From: Saccoglossus kowalevskii | Taxonomy: Eukaryota > Hemichordata > Enteropneusta > Harrimaniidae | Length of the DNA stretch: 28,391 nt | Reading direction: 5' to 3' | Assembly (NCBI RefSeq): GCF_000003605.2 | Contig: NW_003158749.1 | Span: 138,953-167,343 of the forward strand | Shown: one piece after another, positions 10,836-21,200 of the stretch | Layout: every line of letters starts with the position of its first letter | Position numbering within the stretch: the stretch's first letter is position 1 | Notes under the pieces: model-generated | Databases searched by the model: none | What the model saw: only the letters and a program-made list of their open reading frames with translations | What the model was told of the DNA's origin: nothing | Made by a program: the position numbers and the translations under genes

Positions 10836-12175
10836 TTAAGGTAGAGATGCAGGTTGGGAGACTATATTTCTAATTGTCTCTAATTACTGTAATTACATGA
10901 GTAAAATATACTTTTTACCAATCAAGTTATATATCATTTGAAAGAGTTTTATTTAAACTTTTGAGTTTTATGGTTTACAATAATGTACTATGATACCATA
11001 TTAAGTGGTGTTGATTTTGGGTTAAAATCATGCATTTTAGGTGAAAGTGCACTTAAAACTATTTAACTTTTGAATGCATACCCTGATTTTAATTTAAGAA
11101 CACTTATTTAAAACTTCTGTTTACTAGGAACATAATGGCTTATTTATTAGTGCNNNNNNNNNNNNNNNNNNNNNNNNNNNNNNNNNNNNNNNNNNNNNNN
11201 NNNAAAACGAACTCTGACCTCTAGGAAATACCTCATTCATATAGTTCCTTAGTACCAGAGGTCGCCGATCACGACCATACAACGTAGTTTGCGACATCGC
11301 TACCGGTGCATGCTAGCTGACAAGGGGGTTTCCGATTAAGGTAACCAAGATGGCATCGCAGAGTGCATGATTTGTTCCGCGGTGTTTCAAAAACAGCATC
11401 TCATTGCCGATTTTTCGGTAATTTCCAGGTTTTTTTATTTATTTTTAATTAACCAGCATTTTATGTTTGTGTATTTTGGCACTGAAAAGTTAGTTATCGA
11501 TGACAGCAACAGCAGTGTTGTTTGTCAATTGCATCACAATTCTATCAGCACGATAATCATTACATCGAAACGAAAAATGTTTACTTCAGTTTTAAAATGC
11601 CGTTGGAGTAAAAATTTGTGGAAACATTTTTTAGTTTCGCCCACAATGCGAAAAAGCTTGAAATCTATGCACCAAGAAAACAAAAAAAATTGTGGCCTTG
11701 TTTTGCGCGAAAATTAAATCGCCCTATCGACGCTACCTCCTACATGAAAATAAATGAAAAACCAATTTATTTAAGGGTGAAAAAGTTTACAAGTGTATGT
11801 TTTGTTTCATTCCGCTTGCATGCTGGAAGCGTCTACGTCTTGTCTGTTTGCCAGTTGATCGCGCTTGAGGTAAGTAAACAGAGAGCCAGGACAGGAAGTC
11901 GCACATCGGCTGCTCCGTAACTGGGGCCAGCAATCATTTGCATATAACATCAACAGTGACTTGTCAATCAAAGAGCAACGCAAACAAACTTTCGGGACTT
12001 TTAATCACATACGCGTGCCTCGGTTTCCTATATTTTAAAATTGATTTTTGAGTATGTTCCAACAATGACAATGCTCCGAAATTTTAACACTATCTAGCCA
12101 AGACTGTCTGGGTGAGAAAAAGCAAAAAAAAAAAAATTCACGAAAAATGCCCACGAACCTGCATCTCTACCTTAA
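10836..12175. mobile_element. TTAA-flanked inverted-repeat transposon (piggyBac-like target site)
   Basis: GGTAGAGATGCAGGTT at 10840-10855 is mirrored exactly by AACCTGCATCTCTACC at 12156-12171, and each is bordered outside by TTAA (10836-10839 and 12172-12175). A TTAA duplication with terminal inverted repeats is the insertion signature of the piggyBac superfamily. The 1332-bp interior, which includes the 50-N gap, holds no transposase-like frame. The longest open frame (11367-11717) is low in information and unrecognised, so this is likely a non-autonomous copy. The superfamily assignment rests only on the TTAA. Confidence 0.65.
11154..11203. other. Assembly gap (50 N)
   Basis: Exactly 50 unknown bases, probably a placeholder of arbitrary length. 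It lies inside the TTAA element, so repeat content probably caused the break. Confidence 0.99.
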
Positions 12176-13417
12176 AGAAAAAATCTCCTTTGTTTAACGT
12201 TGACTTGATCATATTACTTTTTACTAGAAGGGCAACAAGCTGAAAAGGGCATTCACGAAAAAGGGCATTTGTGTAACGAAACTATTCGGAAATTTAAAGA
12301 CACTAGAATGAAATAAAGTTCACAATTATGTAAATATTATAGCCGATGAAGTGCATGTGATTTCCAAAAAAATGTACTCCAAACTTACTTTCAAATATAA
12401 ATCACATTTAAGCTGTATATAACAAGGCGATGGTCGGTCTGTTCGTTGCATATATTAACAGTTCATATTCAAATGATTCTGCACACCACGTGTATATTGT
12501 TGATGTACTCAATGATCATCAAAGCATGGAATTATCATATTATCATGATAACGAATTACCATGTTCACTTCAAGTTTAAATGCTATTTAATTTTTTTGTG
12601 GGAAAGAGCCAAGACGATGGAAATATAAAATATCTTTGCTAAACACTAGTCGTCCTGGTGACATCAATAATGACAAGGAATGTTTCATTGATATCTGCAT
12701 ACTATCACAGTGAGATCTCCGCAAAATTACTTCGACACCCTGAAAAAACGATTTTGACAGGATAGTTCAGAAATACATATTAGGAATAATCCGTAACGGA
12801 ATGTATTCATCACAAAAAAAGATAATTTGCTATGTTCTTTTATATTTTTTCCTTTTATTTGTTTGAATTATGACTGTAAATATTGTGTTTTTCTGCATAA
12901 AAACGAAAGAATTCAACCTCAATATATGACATATTTGTGGGATCAATACACGAGGGTGTTTAATTTGTAATAGTTGGGCGGGGGTATTTTCTCCACATGA
13001 TAATTCAATCATGCAGAGTCATTGTCTGCATCATGAAACTTGGATTTATTGTGTTTATTGTGGAATCTGCGATCGTAACACTCAAACGCGTCGGGTAGTT
13101 GACCACAGCGCCGCCTTGAGTCAATAACACACATATATGCACCGCGTTCACTTTTTGTATCAGAGTCAGTTGTTACGCATCCGAGTGAATCCGTAAGGCT
13201 ATTCGGGGGAGCTGTCTACTACACTTCCCGATCAGGGGTTCATAATGAGTTGACAAAACCGTCTTGCCAGTAAATAACCCTTACCGCCCACGCTTAAATG
13301 ACAATATTCAGTGCACGGTATGAAAAACTAATCCGCCGATTGTAAAGTTGATGTAATGACACCGCACAGCCATGCACATGCGTAGACGCACAGGAACAAT
13401 TCAACGAATCGTGACTC
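12176..13417. other. Intergenic, no gene recognised
   Basis: AT-rich up to about 13.0 kb, then richer in G+C and CpG toward 13.6 kb. Short frames have no splice context or recognisable product. Confidence 0.5.
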
Positions 13418-13660
13418 ACCTCTTCCGAGAATTTACAAGTACATCTCGAAGGACATACCGACCTTGAAGTGAACGACACGTCAACCTTTGTATTGTACCA
13501 ACGTAGACCTGATTTAGGACAATTACTGCCCGGGCAACGGTATAAATATAGATTTAATGAGTTCTGAGAAGTGGAACGCCTCACTGCATAAATAGAATTC
13601 ACGTTCCAGTTCGGACACAGTGTTGAACGGCCTTGCCATCGACTGCGATGAGATTCACCT
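13418..13660 (-). CDS. Candidate minus-strand exon, Cys-rich (uncertain)
   Basis: An open frame on minus ends in TCGGAAGAG followed by a consensus donor GTGAGT. It contains YRCPGSNCPKSGLRWYN and VCPSRCTCKF. CPxxCxC is how leucine-rich-repeat N-caps begin, but no LRR follows in the window, so that is only a hint. A different frame starts at an ATG near 13641 and runs 38 codons (MARPFNTVSELER...), so the true frame is ambiguous. It sits in the GC-richer island next to a TATA box. It could equally be chance. Confidence 0.2.
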
Positions 13661-13680
13661 GACGATATTTTCGACTTCCT

Positions 13681-13688
13681 TATAAATA
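13681..13688 (+). promoter_or_regulatory. TATA box candidate
   Basis: Consensus TATAAATA, 72 bases before an ATG at 13753 that leads into a consensus splice donor. It lies at the edge of a GC-richer, CpG-containing stretch within AT-rich DNA. Confidence 0.35.
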
Positions 13689-13752
13689 CAAGGTTGGTAT
13701 ACTAATTGTCTTTATAGTTTCGAGTTTAGTTTTCACTTGGTTTATACCATAA

Positions 13753-13777
13753 ATGGAACGCCAATTGAAACTCACTG
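13753..13777 (+). CDS. Candidate short first exon (uncertain)
   Basis: ATG at 13753 opens MERQLKLT and runs into a consensus donor GGTAAGT at 13777/13778, with the TATA box upstream. No matching downstream coding exon is recognised. Spliced to either acceptor before the ZNFX1 start, its frame hits a stop after a few codons. If it belongs to that gene, it would be a 5' leader exon with a short upstream ORF. RNA evidence is required. Confidence 0.25.
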
Positions 13778-14104
13778 GTAAGTACTCGCCGCACAGTGTT
13801 AGTTGTGTTCTCTGTGACAAAACGCATTCCTTAAATTGCCACATACCATGATTTCACCATGGATCTTCTGTGTCTGGGCGGGTGGTTTGTAAAAGTTGGA
13901 AATAATGTAAAAATGAAGTACGACGCCTCGGCGACTTTTCGCATAAATAAAGTGAGTCACTTACTCTAGGGGGTCGCTAATTAGAAAAATTTGCATTATT
14001 TATTAGATTTCATAAAATTCACATGTCTATTTAGGTTATGTGTATCAACAGTATATTTTCAAATGACAGTAATAATTCATTTTGAATAATAATGCATTTT
14101 GAAT

Positions 14105-14272
14105 GTCGCCCCTCGAAAAAAATGTTGGGGCGTCGCCCCTCAAAAATCAAGCTGTGTCAGCAAATTTGCCCCTTAAAATGCAGGAAATAGCGTTCTAGAG
14201 AGTCTAGATTTCAAGATTGTGAAGGGGCATTCTCCCGGACCCCCTAGTAAAGTCGTCTGTAAGCAAGTTTGT
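14105..14272 (+). repeat. Dispersed repeat related to 2720-2895
   Basis: Same orientation as the copy in the channel intron; it shares AAAATGCAGGAAATAGCGTT and CCTAGTAAAGTCGT with small differences. A short local duplication, GTCGCCCCTC, occurs at its 5' end (14105 and again at 14132). Confidence 0.65.
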
Positions 14273-15420
14273 ATCAGTTTTTTGTAAGTTGAATTTACAT
14301 GCTTGTGCGTTGTCCCCCAGAAATATTTTAAACAAGTATGTATGGATACCATACTTCGTTGATATTATTTTTATATTATGGATTTGTGTAACACATTTTC
14401 TGAATTGTATGAGGACTTGGCGAGCTTTCAAAAGTATTGTTGGATTTCTACAATACAGCCGAGAATCGATATGTGCGGCAAAACCTGAAACTACTGTAGA
14501 AAAATAACTGCCTAAAGTGACTACATATTTCTACGGAGTCAGGGTTCACCTTCGGAAACCCCAAACAATTCTATTCAAAGTAATTGTGACACTATTTCCT
14601 CGAGTTTGCTCGTCAAATTAAGACACCATAGTTCCAATGAAAGCGCTTAGCAAAAGCGTGTTAACCTCATGTCAGTGTATTCATATTGCGAATGAGATGA
14701 TTAATTGTTCGAGTTACGGACATCGAGTTACGAACATCGAGTTCTGAAAACATCAACTTAAAAAAATGACCACACCCATATTTCAGAAACCAGAACCAGA
14801 ATATTTTAGGAGGCAGAACCAGGAGTCAAACAATGAGCATACATGATCACTGTTTGGTTGACCAGATTATTGATGCTCCGCTCGTTCCGCTAGGATTACC
14901 CTACAATCACTTACCCGTACAAATATCTGAAGGTAAAAATTTCGGACATATCTCTTTATTATTATAATCAATTGTTTGAGTGTGTGTATTAATTGTTTTA
15001 TTAGTTTCGCATCCAGTATTCCCCGATTTAAAAATTCAATTATAACGCCAATTTTAACTCGCGATAACCTCTCGCAGCACAGTGTTGAACAATACATATT
15101 ATTGGCCATTGTCTCAGTGACAGAACGAATCTGTGTGTTTTTGCGCATGCGTCGCAAAAAGCGGAAATAAGGTCAACAATAATGCACCACGTCTGGGTTA
15201 TTAACCTTAGAGTTGTTAATAATGTATTCTCGGTATGTGTTTCAAATGAGCGTAATATGTGTTTTTATTCACGCTGTGCGTGAGCAAAAAAAATGATTCT
15301 TAATAAGAGTGAAGCTATACAGTTCCCAGTGAAATTTGTTTCACGACCCACTGACTCTGACGACTTGGCAACTCGCCAAATGAATGTTGGTATGCTTCAA
15401 AGAGAAACAAGCCATTTTAA
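14273..15420. other. Intergenic, no gene recognised
   Basis: Short opposing frames near 14204-14507 and 14867-15170 have no splice signals or recognisable residues. TGCGCATGCG at 15142-15151 is an NRF1-type palindrome close to a GGAAAT ETS-like site, which is weak promoter-like evidence only. Confidence 0.45.
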
Positions 15421-15426
15421 TTTGCC

Positions 15427-15700
15427 TCTCATGTACTGTTAAACAGATTTCAATGAAACCTTGTACTTAGATGCTCTGAGATAATGCGCAGATCTTATTA
15501 GTTTTTGGTTGAAATCTGTGAATATTAATTACCTAATTTGTATATTAATTAACCAATTTTATGCATCTTCACTTTTATCTCGTGTACTATTAAACAAATG
15601 TTAATGAAACTGTGTACTTAGATGCTCTGGAATAATGCGCAGATCTGATTTTGGCTGAAATCCGTGCATATTAATTAACAAATAATAATAATAATAATTA
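15427..15700 (+). repeat. Two ~150-bp tandem units
   Basis: GTACTGTTAAACA at 15433 recurs as GTACTATTAAACA at 15583, followed in both by AATGAAAC, GTACTTAGATGCTCTG and AATGCGCAGATCT. The unit is about 150 bp and ends in an AAT-rich run. Related, more diverged units lie at 16640-16905, on the other side of the element between them. Confidence 0.75.
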
Positions 15701-15809
15701 ATAAATGTTAGCCTTTTCACTTTTTAGCTCCGCTGTCGGTTTTGTCGAGCTGAGCTTATCATATGAGTGATTGTCCGTCGCCGTCGTCCGCATAAACGTT
15801 TTACTTTTT

Positions 15810-16250
15810 CGACTTGAAAACTACTGTCTTATTGCTTTGTTACTTGGTGTATATGTACCTTGGGTATCATGATAATATATTTAATTCTCTAATTTATTTT
15901 TGTCATTTTTGGTAAAAATATATATTTTCGACTTTTTGTTGAAAACCACAAGGCCGATTTCTTTGATATTATTATTGATATGGGTACTACATGTAAAACT
16001 CTCGAGTTGTTAATTTCGTGATGATTTCCTCAAATCACTAATTTTGATGAATATTTTTGTCATTTTTGCTAAAAAATGATATTTTCGACTTCTTAAAAAA
16101 CGCAAGTCCAATTGATTTGATATTATACATAAAGGTACTGCAGGTAGACCTCTCAGATTTGTTCATTTCGAGGTGATATCTTCAATTCTCTAATTTCGAT
16201 GAATATTTTTCTTAAAAAGTGATATTTTTGACTTTTTGTTTAAAACAAGG
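15810..16250 (+). repeat. Tandem array of ~140-bp units (about 3 copies)
   Basis: Each unit starts at (A)TTTTCGACTT or a one-base variant (near 15810, 15923, 16080 and 16222) and continues with TTGATATTA, a GGTACT-like block, an (T)CTCTAATTT-like block and GATGAATATTTTT. Unit lengths vary from about 115 to 155 bp. The last copy breaks off into the GC-richer block. Confidence 0.7.
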
Positions 16251-16540
16251 GAACAGGGGCGCGGTGCCCTCATGCTATGGCCATGCGCCCCTTACCCTGG
16301 GGAGAAGATCCTCTGGCAACCATCAAATTTTGATTGAGCAGGGATCACATGTGGCCACAGTCTTCAACTGTGACCTGTCTGATAGTAATTTTGACCCTAA
16401 GGAAGCCATAGAATGCTTCATTTTAACTTAGAATTATCAAAACCTCCACACCCTGGTAGGGAGTACCCTATCTCTCCCACTTGGAGGCGCAGCTGAATTG
16501 CAGTGCTCCCTCTTGCAGTTGTTTTCTAGAAAAAAAAAAC
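16250..16540. other. GC-richer block of unknown nature
   Basis: About 290 bp, clearly richer in G+C than its surroundings (GCCCCTTACCCTGGGG, TAGGGAGTACCC). Checked against the common spliceosomal snRNAs from memory without a match. The 70-codon frame (16219-16431) is unrecognised. It may be the unique core of the surrounding repeat element. Confidence 0.35.
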
Positions 16541-16639
16541 TTTCTCAGATTTATCTGTGATAATATTGTAAATTGTTGTTATTGAAATGTGTATTGCTAA
16601 CGGCGGAGCTATCTCAGCCGAGAGGCTGCATGTTTTTCA

Positions 16640-16905
16640 TGTACTATTCATATTTTAATGAAATGATTTAAATGAAACTTGATAACTGGATGCTCTAGGA
16701 TAATACTCAGACCTTAATTATTTACCTAATTTGCATAATAATGAAACTTTGAGGTAATTAGCAGATCTGTTTCGTTTTGGGTTGGAAACTGTGAATATTA
16801 ATTGTCTAATTTGTTTATTAATTGGCCAATTTTAAGCATCTTCACATTTTCCCTCGTGTTCTATTAAACAGATTTCCATGAAGCATGGAATAATACGCTG
16901 CTTTG
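16640..16905 (+). repeat. Diverged units of the 15.4-kb tandem repeat
   Basis: CATGTACTATTC at about 16638 and CGTGTTCTATTAAACAGATT at about 16853 correspond to the unit starts at 15431 and 15581. GGATGCTCTAGGATAAT and TTTTGGGTTGGAAACTGTGA are shared with small changes. The same repeat family thus flanks the 15.7-16.6 kb element on both sides. Confidence 0.6.
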
Positions 16906-18180
16906 CATATATAACAGCAACTTTTTCATTTGCATATTTTAGTTGTACTAGTCCTATAATAATTTAGTACTAAGTATTTCCTAAACATGCTTGTTTGAAT
17001 GCATATTTGTAAGCTAATTAAGGTGTATATAACAAACATAATCGCTTTACAAACTCATGCAAGGTTGCCGGGGAGGGGTATTGGTTTTGATGGTTTTCTT
17101 GTTTAATTTATTTAGATGTTGTAATTATATGAGAACATATATTGTGACAGCAAACTCGGCCAAATCAGACTAACAGCAATAACTGTGATTAGCTTTATTA
17201 GCTACTGTAAACTAAAGAAGCAGTCTACTCAATATTATTACTCATGTGGCATCAATTTAAAAATAAACTATGTTACACATTTGTATCTAGTCACCGTGAG
17301 AGTGCGTTCATTAGATGCTGTTTGATGCAAACTGCTCTTGGTCAGGTATTGTGAAGCACTGAGGTGCGCGTCTACTTACGCGGATCCTGTGGGTGTGTTT
17401 ATATGTGTGCATGTTAATATGTAGAGTTTGCCAGTACTTATACATGTATATTTTTTTTATTATACTGTATAATTTATTTTATAATTACTTTAATTAGTTA
17501 AATCATATACTTGTTACTTTGTTTGTATTACGTTGTGGTTATATTGTTCCCGACTGTTTATTCCCCAGGTTTGATAACAGTGTTTACACTACTAAATTAA
17601 GGAATGTTCCAAATTTAACTTTGTCGTGTATTATTTTGTTCTCAATGAATATATTGTGCGTATTATGAGATCTACCTACTCTTCAGTTGAATGTTGGTAA
17701 ATGTAATGTTTTCAAAGTCCCTCATGTCCGCAATAATTTGCTAATGGCCACCAATAATAACAACGTCAATATTCAAGACAACAAATTAGACATTCTGGGT
17801 TACATTATGCAGCTTGAGTAGGGGCCGACAGAAGTGAACAATTTGCTAACTGTTTGTTTATCTCAATTGAGAGAGTAGTTTATGCACAGTTATTCAACTT
17901 TTTTTATTTCTATTTGTCGATGCAAGACAAATAAATCGCGATATTCGTTCAGTTTACACATCGTATTCCAATGTAAGTTAAATGATCTGATTTGGATCTA
18001 AATTTCAGGGCCTGTTGATAAGGGGGTTGTCCTTGGTAGAAAACAGTAGAGGGGATTGTCCAATCATATGCTAATTATACTAGGGGTGTCATATGCTTAT
18101 AGTATCACCTGTTTTTCTGTTTATCAATAGTCCAAAGTTATAAAGCAATAACAGGCATGTTTATTGATGTTTTTACTTAT
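16906..18180. other. Upstream region or intron of the ZNFX1-like gene
   Basis: AT-rich with no exon recognised apart from the RT-like scrap. Near the 3' end, GGGGGTTGTCC/GGGGATTGTCC (about 18023 and 18052) and TCATATGCT (18065, 18088) occur as short near-direct repeats. These could be regulatory or chance. The polypyrimidine tract before 18192 suggests this is an intron at its right end. Confidence 0.45.
17669..17821 (+). pseudogene. Possible LINE reverse-transcriptase scrap
   Basis: A 51-codon frame bounded by stops contains LQLNVGKCNVF and DKLD-like ILGYI spacing, resembling the thumb-side LxLNxxKC...LG block of non-LTR reverse transcriptases. It is short and isolated, upstream of the ZNFX1 coding exon. 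Confidence 0.35.
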
Positions 18181-18183
18181 TCT

Positions 18184-18243
18184 TTTTTCTAGTTCAACAT
18201 GTTTACCATTACCTATCCTTTTTCTAGTTCAACATGTTTACCA
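18184..18243 (+). promoter_or_regulatory. Tandem-duplicated 3' splice site and start codon
   Basis: The same 25 bases occur at 18184-18208 and 18219-18243, offset by 35. Each copy holds TTTTTCTAG, a 3' splice site, then TTCAACATG. Splicing to the first AG (18192) adds 35 bases with an ATG at 18199. That reading frame is +2 relative to the main one and stops at 18261 after 20 codons, overlapping the main start. Splicing to the second AG (18227) leaves ATG 18234 as the first start. The choice could set translation of the ZNFX1-like protein. The duplication is seen; the use of both sites is inferred. Confidence 0.7.
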
Positions 18244-21200
18244 GGCCACAGTCACTACTAGGGGAGCCACCAGCGATGACTGAAAGGTTATCAGCAACAT
18301 CTACGAAACCTAGAGAACATGGGGCTATACCAAAACGCCAGTATTCTCATAGTCGAGGTCGAGCCAAAGGACCACCCAGTCAAGCTACAACAAGGGTCCA
18401 AAATGTATCACAAGTGACAACCACCAAAGGGAGCAATCAACAACAAGGAAATGGTGGTAACCATCAAGGTGTAAATGGTAGAAACAATAGTACAAACACA
18501 AAGAACCATTTGCAAAAACATCATCCAAGGAAAAACAAGCTAACCTATCAAACACTTGAAATGCTGCTTTTAAAGGACCCGAAGGACATTGTGTTGAAAC
18601 TATGTGAAAACACAGATCGACTTTGCAGCATGATGAGCGATATTGGAATGTCTAAACAACAATTTCTTCTACTTTTACAAATTTTTGGAAAAGTATTCTC
18701 CTGTACTTCAGTCCCACATAATACGATTCACCTCCTGAACACGATAATTACATCAGAGTTTTTCACAAATTGCATATTACGTGAACTCAGTTCGATATAC
18801 ACGAATGTTAGACAAGGGTCCTTAGACAACAGATCCGAAGCTTGTATCAGACATATCTTAATGCTGTTGAGAGCAATTCTACGAGTTATGCCAACTAGAT
18901 TTTTGGAGATTTGTCCTACCATTGATTTGCTCAATGCAATTGCACATTCTGCAAATGAAATTGGTCTGGATATGGACACTAATATAACGCATGAAGTTCA
19001 GGAACTGCAGGAAAACAGAACACAATTGATGGAAGATAAACGAACAGGCCAAGCAGCAACTACATACCATCGACCAGATGACCATCGACATACCCGACAA
19101 TCAAAGAGACCACCAGAGAATTTTAGATGTATTCCTGCTTTTCCTACGACTGCTGATATTGTAATGAACAACAAGCCATTTTTGCGACCAAACATAGCAG
19201 TTGGGGCATTCAAAGATGCAGAACATTACTTGGATGTACAGTTTCGTTTACTGCGAGAAGATTTCATAGCTCCCTTGAGAGAAGGAATTCAAGATTACCT
19301 TTATCAGCGAACACTTCCACCAAAACAACGCAGCAGACTAAGTGATGTTCGAGTGTATGAAGAGGTATTTATATTAGGTCCAATCTGTCAGAATCTTGAT
19401 GGAGTATGTCATACAGTTCAGTTTCACAATGGGTGCCTCAAACGAATTAAATGGCAGAGTAGCAAGCGCCTAATTTATGGATCATTGGTATGTCTTTCTA
19501 AAGACAACTTTAATACAGTCATATTTGCCACAGTTGCAAATAGGGACCCTGAAGAACTTGAAAAGGGATTTCTGGATCTGAAATTTCAGTCACTCGATGA
19601 TATTTTAATGGAGCTTCCCGGTCAGCGCTATCAAATGGTGGAGTCAAATGCCTTTTTTGAGGCATATAGACATGTACTTGAAGGTCTTCAAGAGTTAGAC
19701 GAAAATTCTTTGCCATTCTGTAAACATCTTGTTCACTGTGAGAAGGAAGTTGAAGTACCACAATACCTTAGAAATGGGTATATAGCCTATGATTTTACAC
19801 AGTGTATAGGAAATAATGAACATATCAAGACTGCAGATGGCTATGAGAATATTCATATGTTGATGAGTCATGCGCTGTCATTTCAACAAAGAAAACGTGT
19901 ATCAGTGTTGAATACAAATGCATGGCCAACATCAGAAGCTTTACATCTTGATGAATCTCAGCTGAAAGCATTGAAAACTGCCCTTACTAAAGAACTGGCA
20001 ATAATTCAAGGGCCGCCTGGTACTGGAAAAACATACATTGGATTACTAATTGTAAAACTGTTACTCAGCAACAGAGATGCATGGTCGAACATGGATGATG
20101 AACATGATGATGAACATGATGATGAACATGATGATGAACATGATGACCTGTTAGAGAATGAGTCAACTGCATCGCCAATACTTATCGTCTGTTATACAAA
20201 TCATGCCCTTGATCAGTTCTTAGAAGGTATCGCAATGTACTTAAATGAGGGAATTGTTAGAGTTGGTAGCAGAAGTAAAAGTGAACTACTCGAAAAATTC
20301 ATGATCTCCAAATTACGACCAAGGGGAACTGGTAGGCATCTCTATGATGAATTAAATACATGTAAAGAACAAATTGAATCATGGAGTGAAAAACTAATAT
20401 TTGATCAAACCAACATGGTCTATTTTGAAAATTTGTGCTTTCCAAATCAGCATCTGCACAGTTTTCGACAAGGACAGTCACTAAAACAATGTACAGATGA
20501 TCAATCTATTCTGAACTTTTGGTTAATTGAGAAAATCTTTCAAATTCCGCAGGTCTCTACAGACACTGATCTCAGTGATGCTAATGACATCTCTGAAAAT
20601 AAATCAGACATAACAAAGGAATCTAAAACTCATGATGAAACAATTGATTCTAATACAAACACAAAAGCAACAAGTCAGTCTGCTAATGAAGAACCTACAA
20701 TTAAAATTACGTATGAAGTGGAATATTTGAATGAGCAACGACTTCCAGAACATGTTTGGGAGCAAAAAAAAAATAAGAAGCAGACTAAGATAGGTGGTAT
20801 TCAATCACTTCATGAACTTTTGAAAGTAATACAAGATATCAATACAAACTCTAGTCCAGAGTTCCAAGTAGACAAGAAAAGTCAAACAAAGCAAAATCAG
20901 AAGCAGAAACACCTACTAAATACTCTTATAAATGATACTACACCCATGGATGAAGACCATGCTTTGAACATAGAAGATGTATGGTCCTTAGATTTGAATG
21001 ATCGATGGCAATTATGTCGGTATTGGTATAATACATGGTATAAAAGTAACTCATGTCGAATAAATCCATTGATACAAAAGTTTGAAGAACTGAGTCTTAG
21101 ACTAAAGGAACTCCGCCAAGAAGAAGATTTAAAAATTCTTAATAATGCACAGGTAATTGGAATGACAACAACAGGAGCTTCAAAGTATCGAGCACTTCTA

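Larger units (their letters stand above)
15716..16625. mobile_element. Repeat element with imperfect inverted ends
   Basis: TAGCTCCGCTGTCGGT at the left matches, as reverse complement, GCTAACGGCGGAGCTA near 16597-16612 (about 12/16). Inside are three ~140-bp tandem units (15810-16250) and a distinct GC-richer block (16240-16540). There is no transposase frame. A non-autonomous transposon is likely; the boundaries are approximate and the class is unknown. Confidence 0.45.

Noticed and set aside
11367-11920. Two overlapping plus-strand frames inside the TTAA element
   Set aside because: No transposase motifs (no DDD/DDE pattern or Cys-rich tail); composition looks non-coding.
16250-16540. Possible snRNA or other structured RNA gene
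   Set aside because: Does not match common U1, U2, U4 or U5 features I could recall, and no promoter elements are visible.
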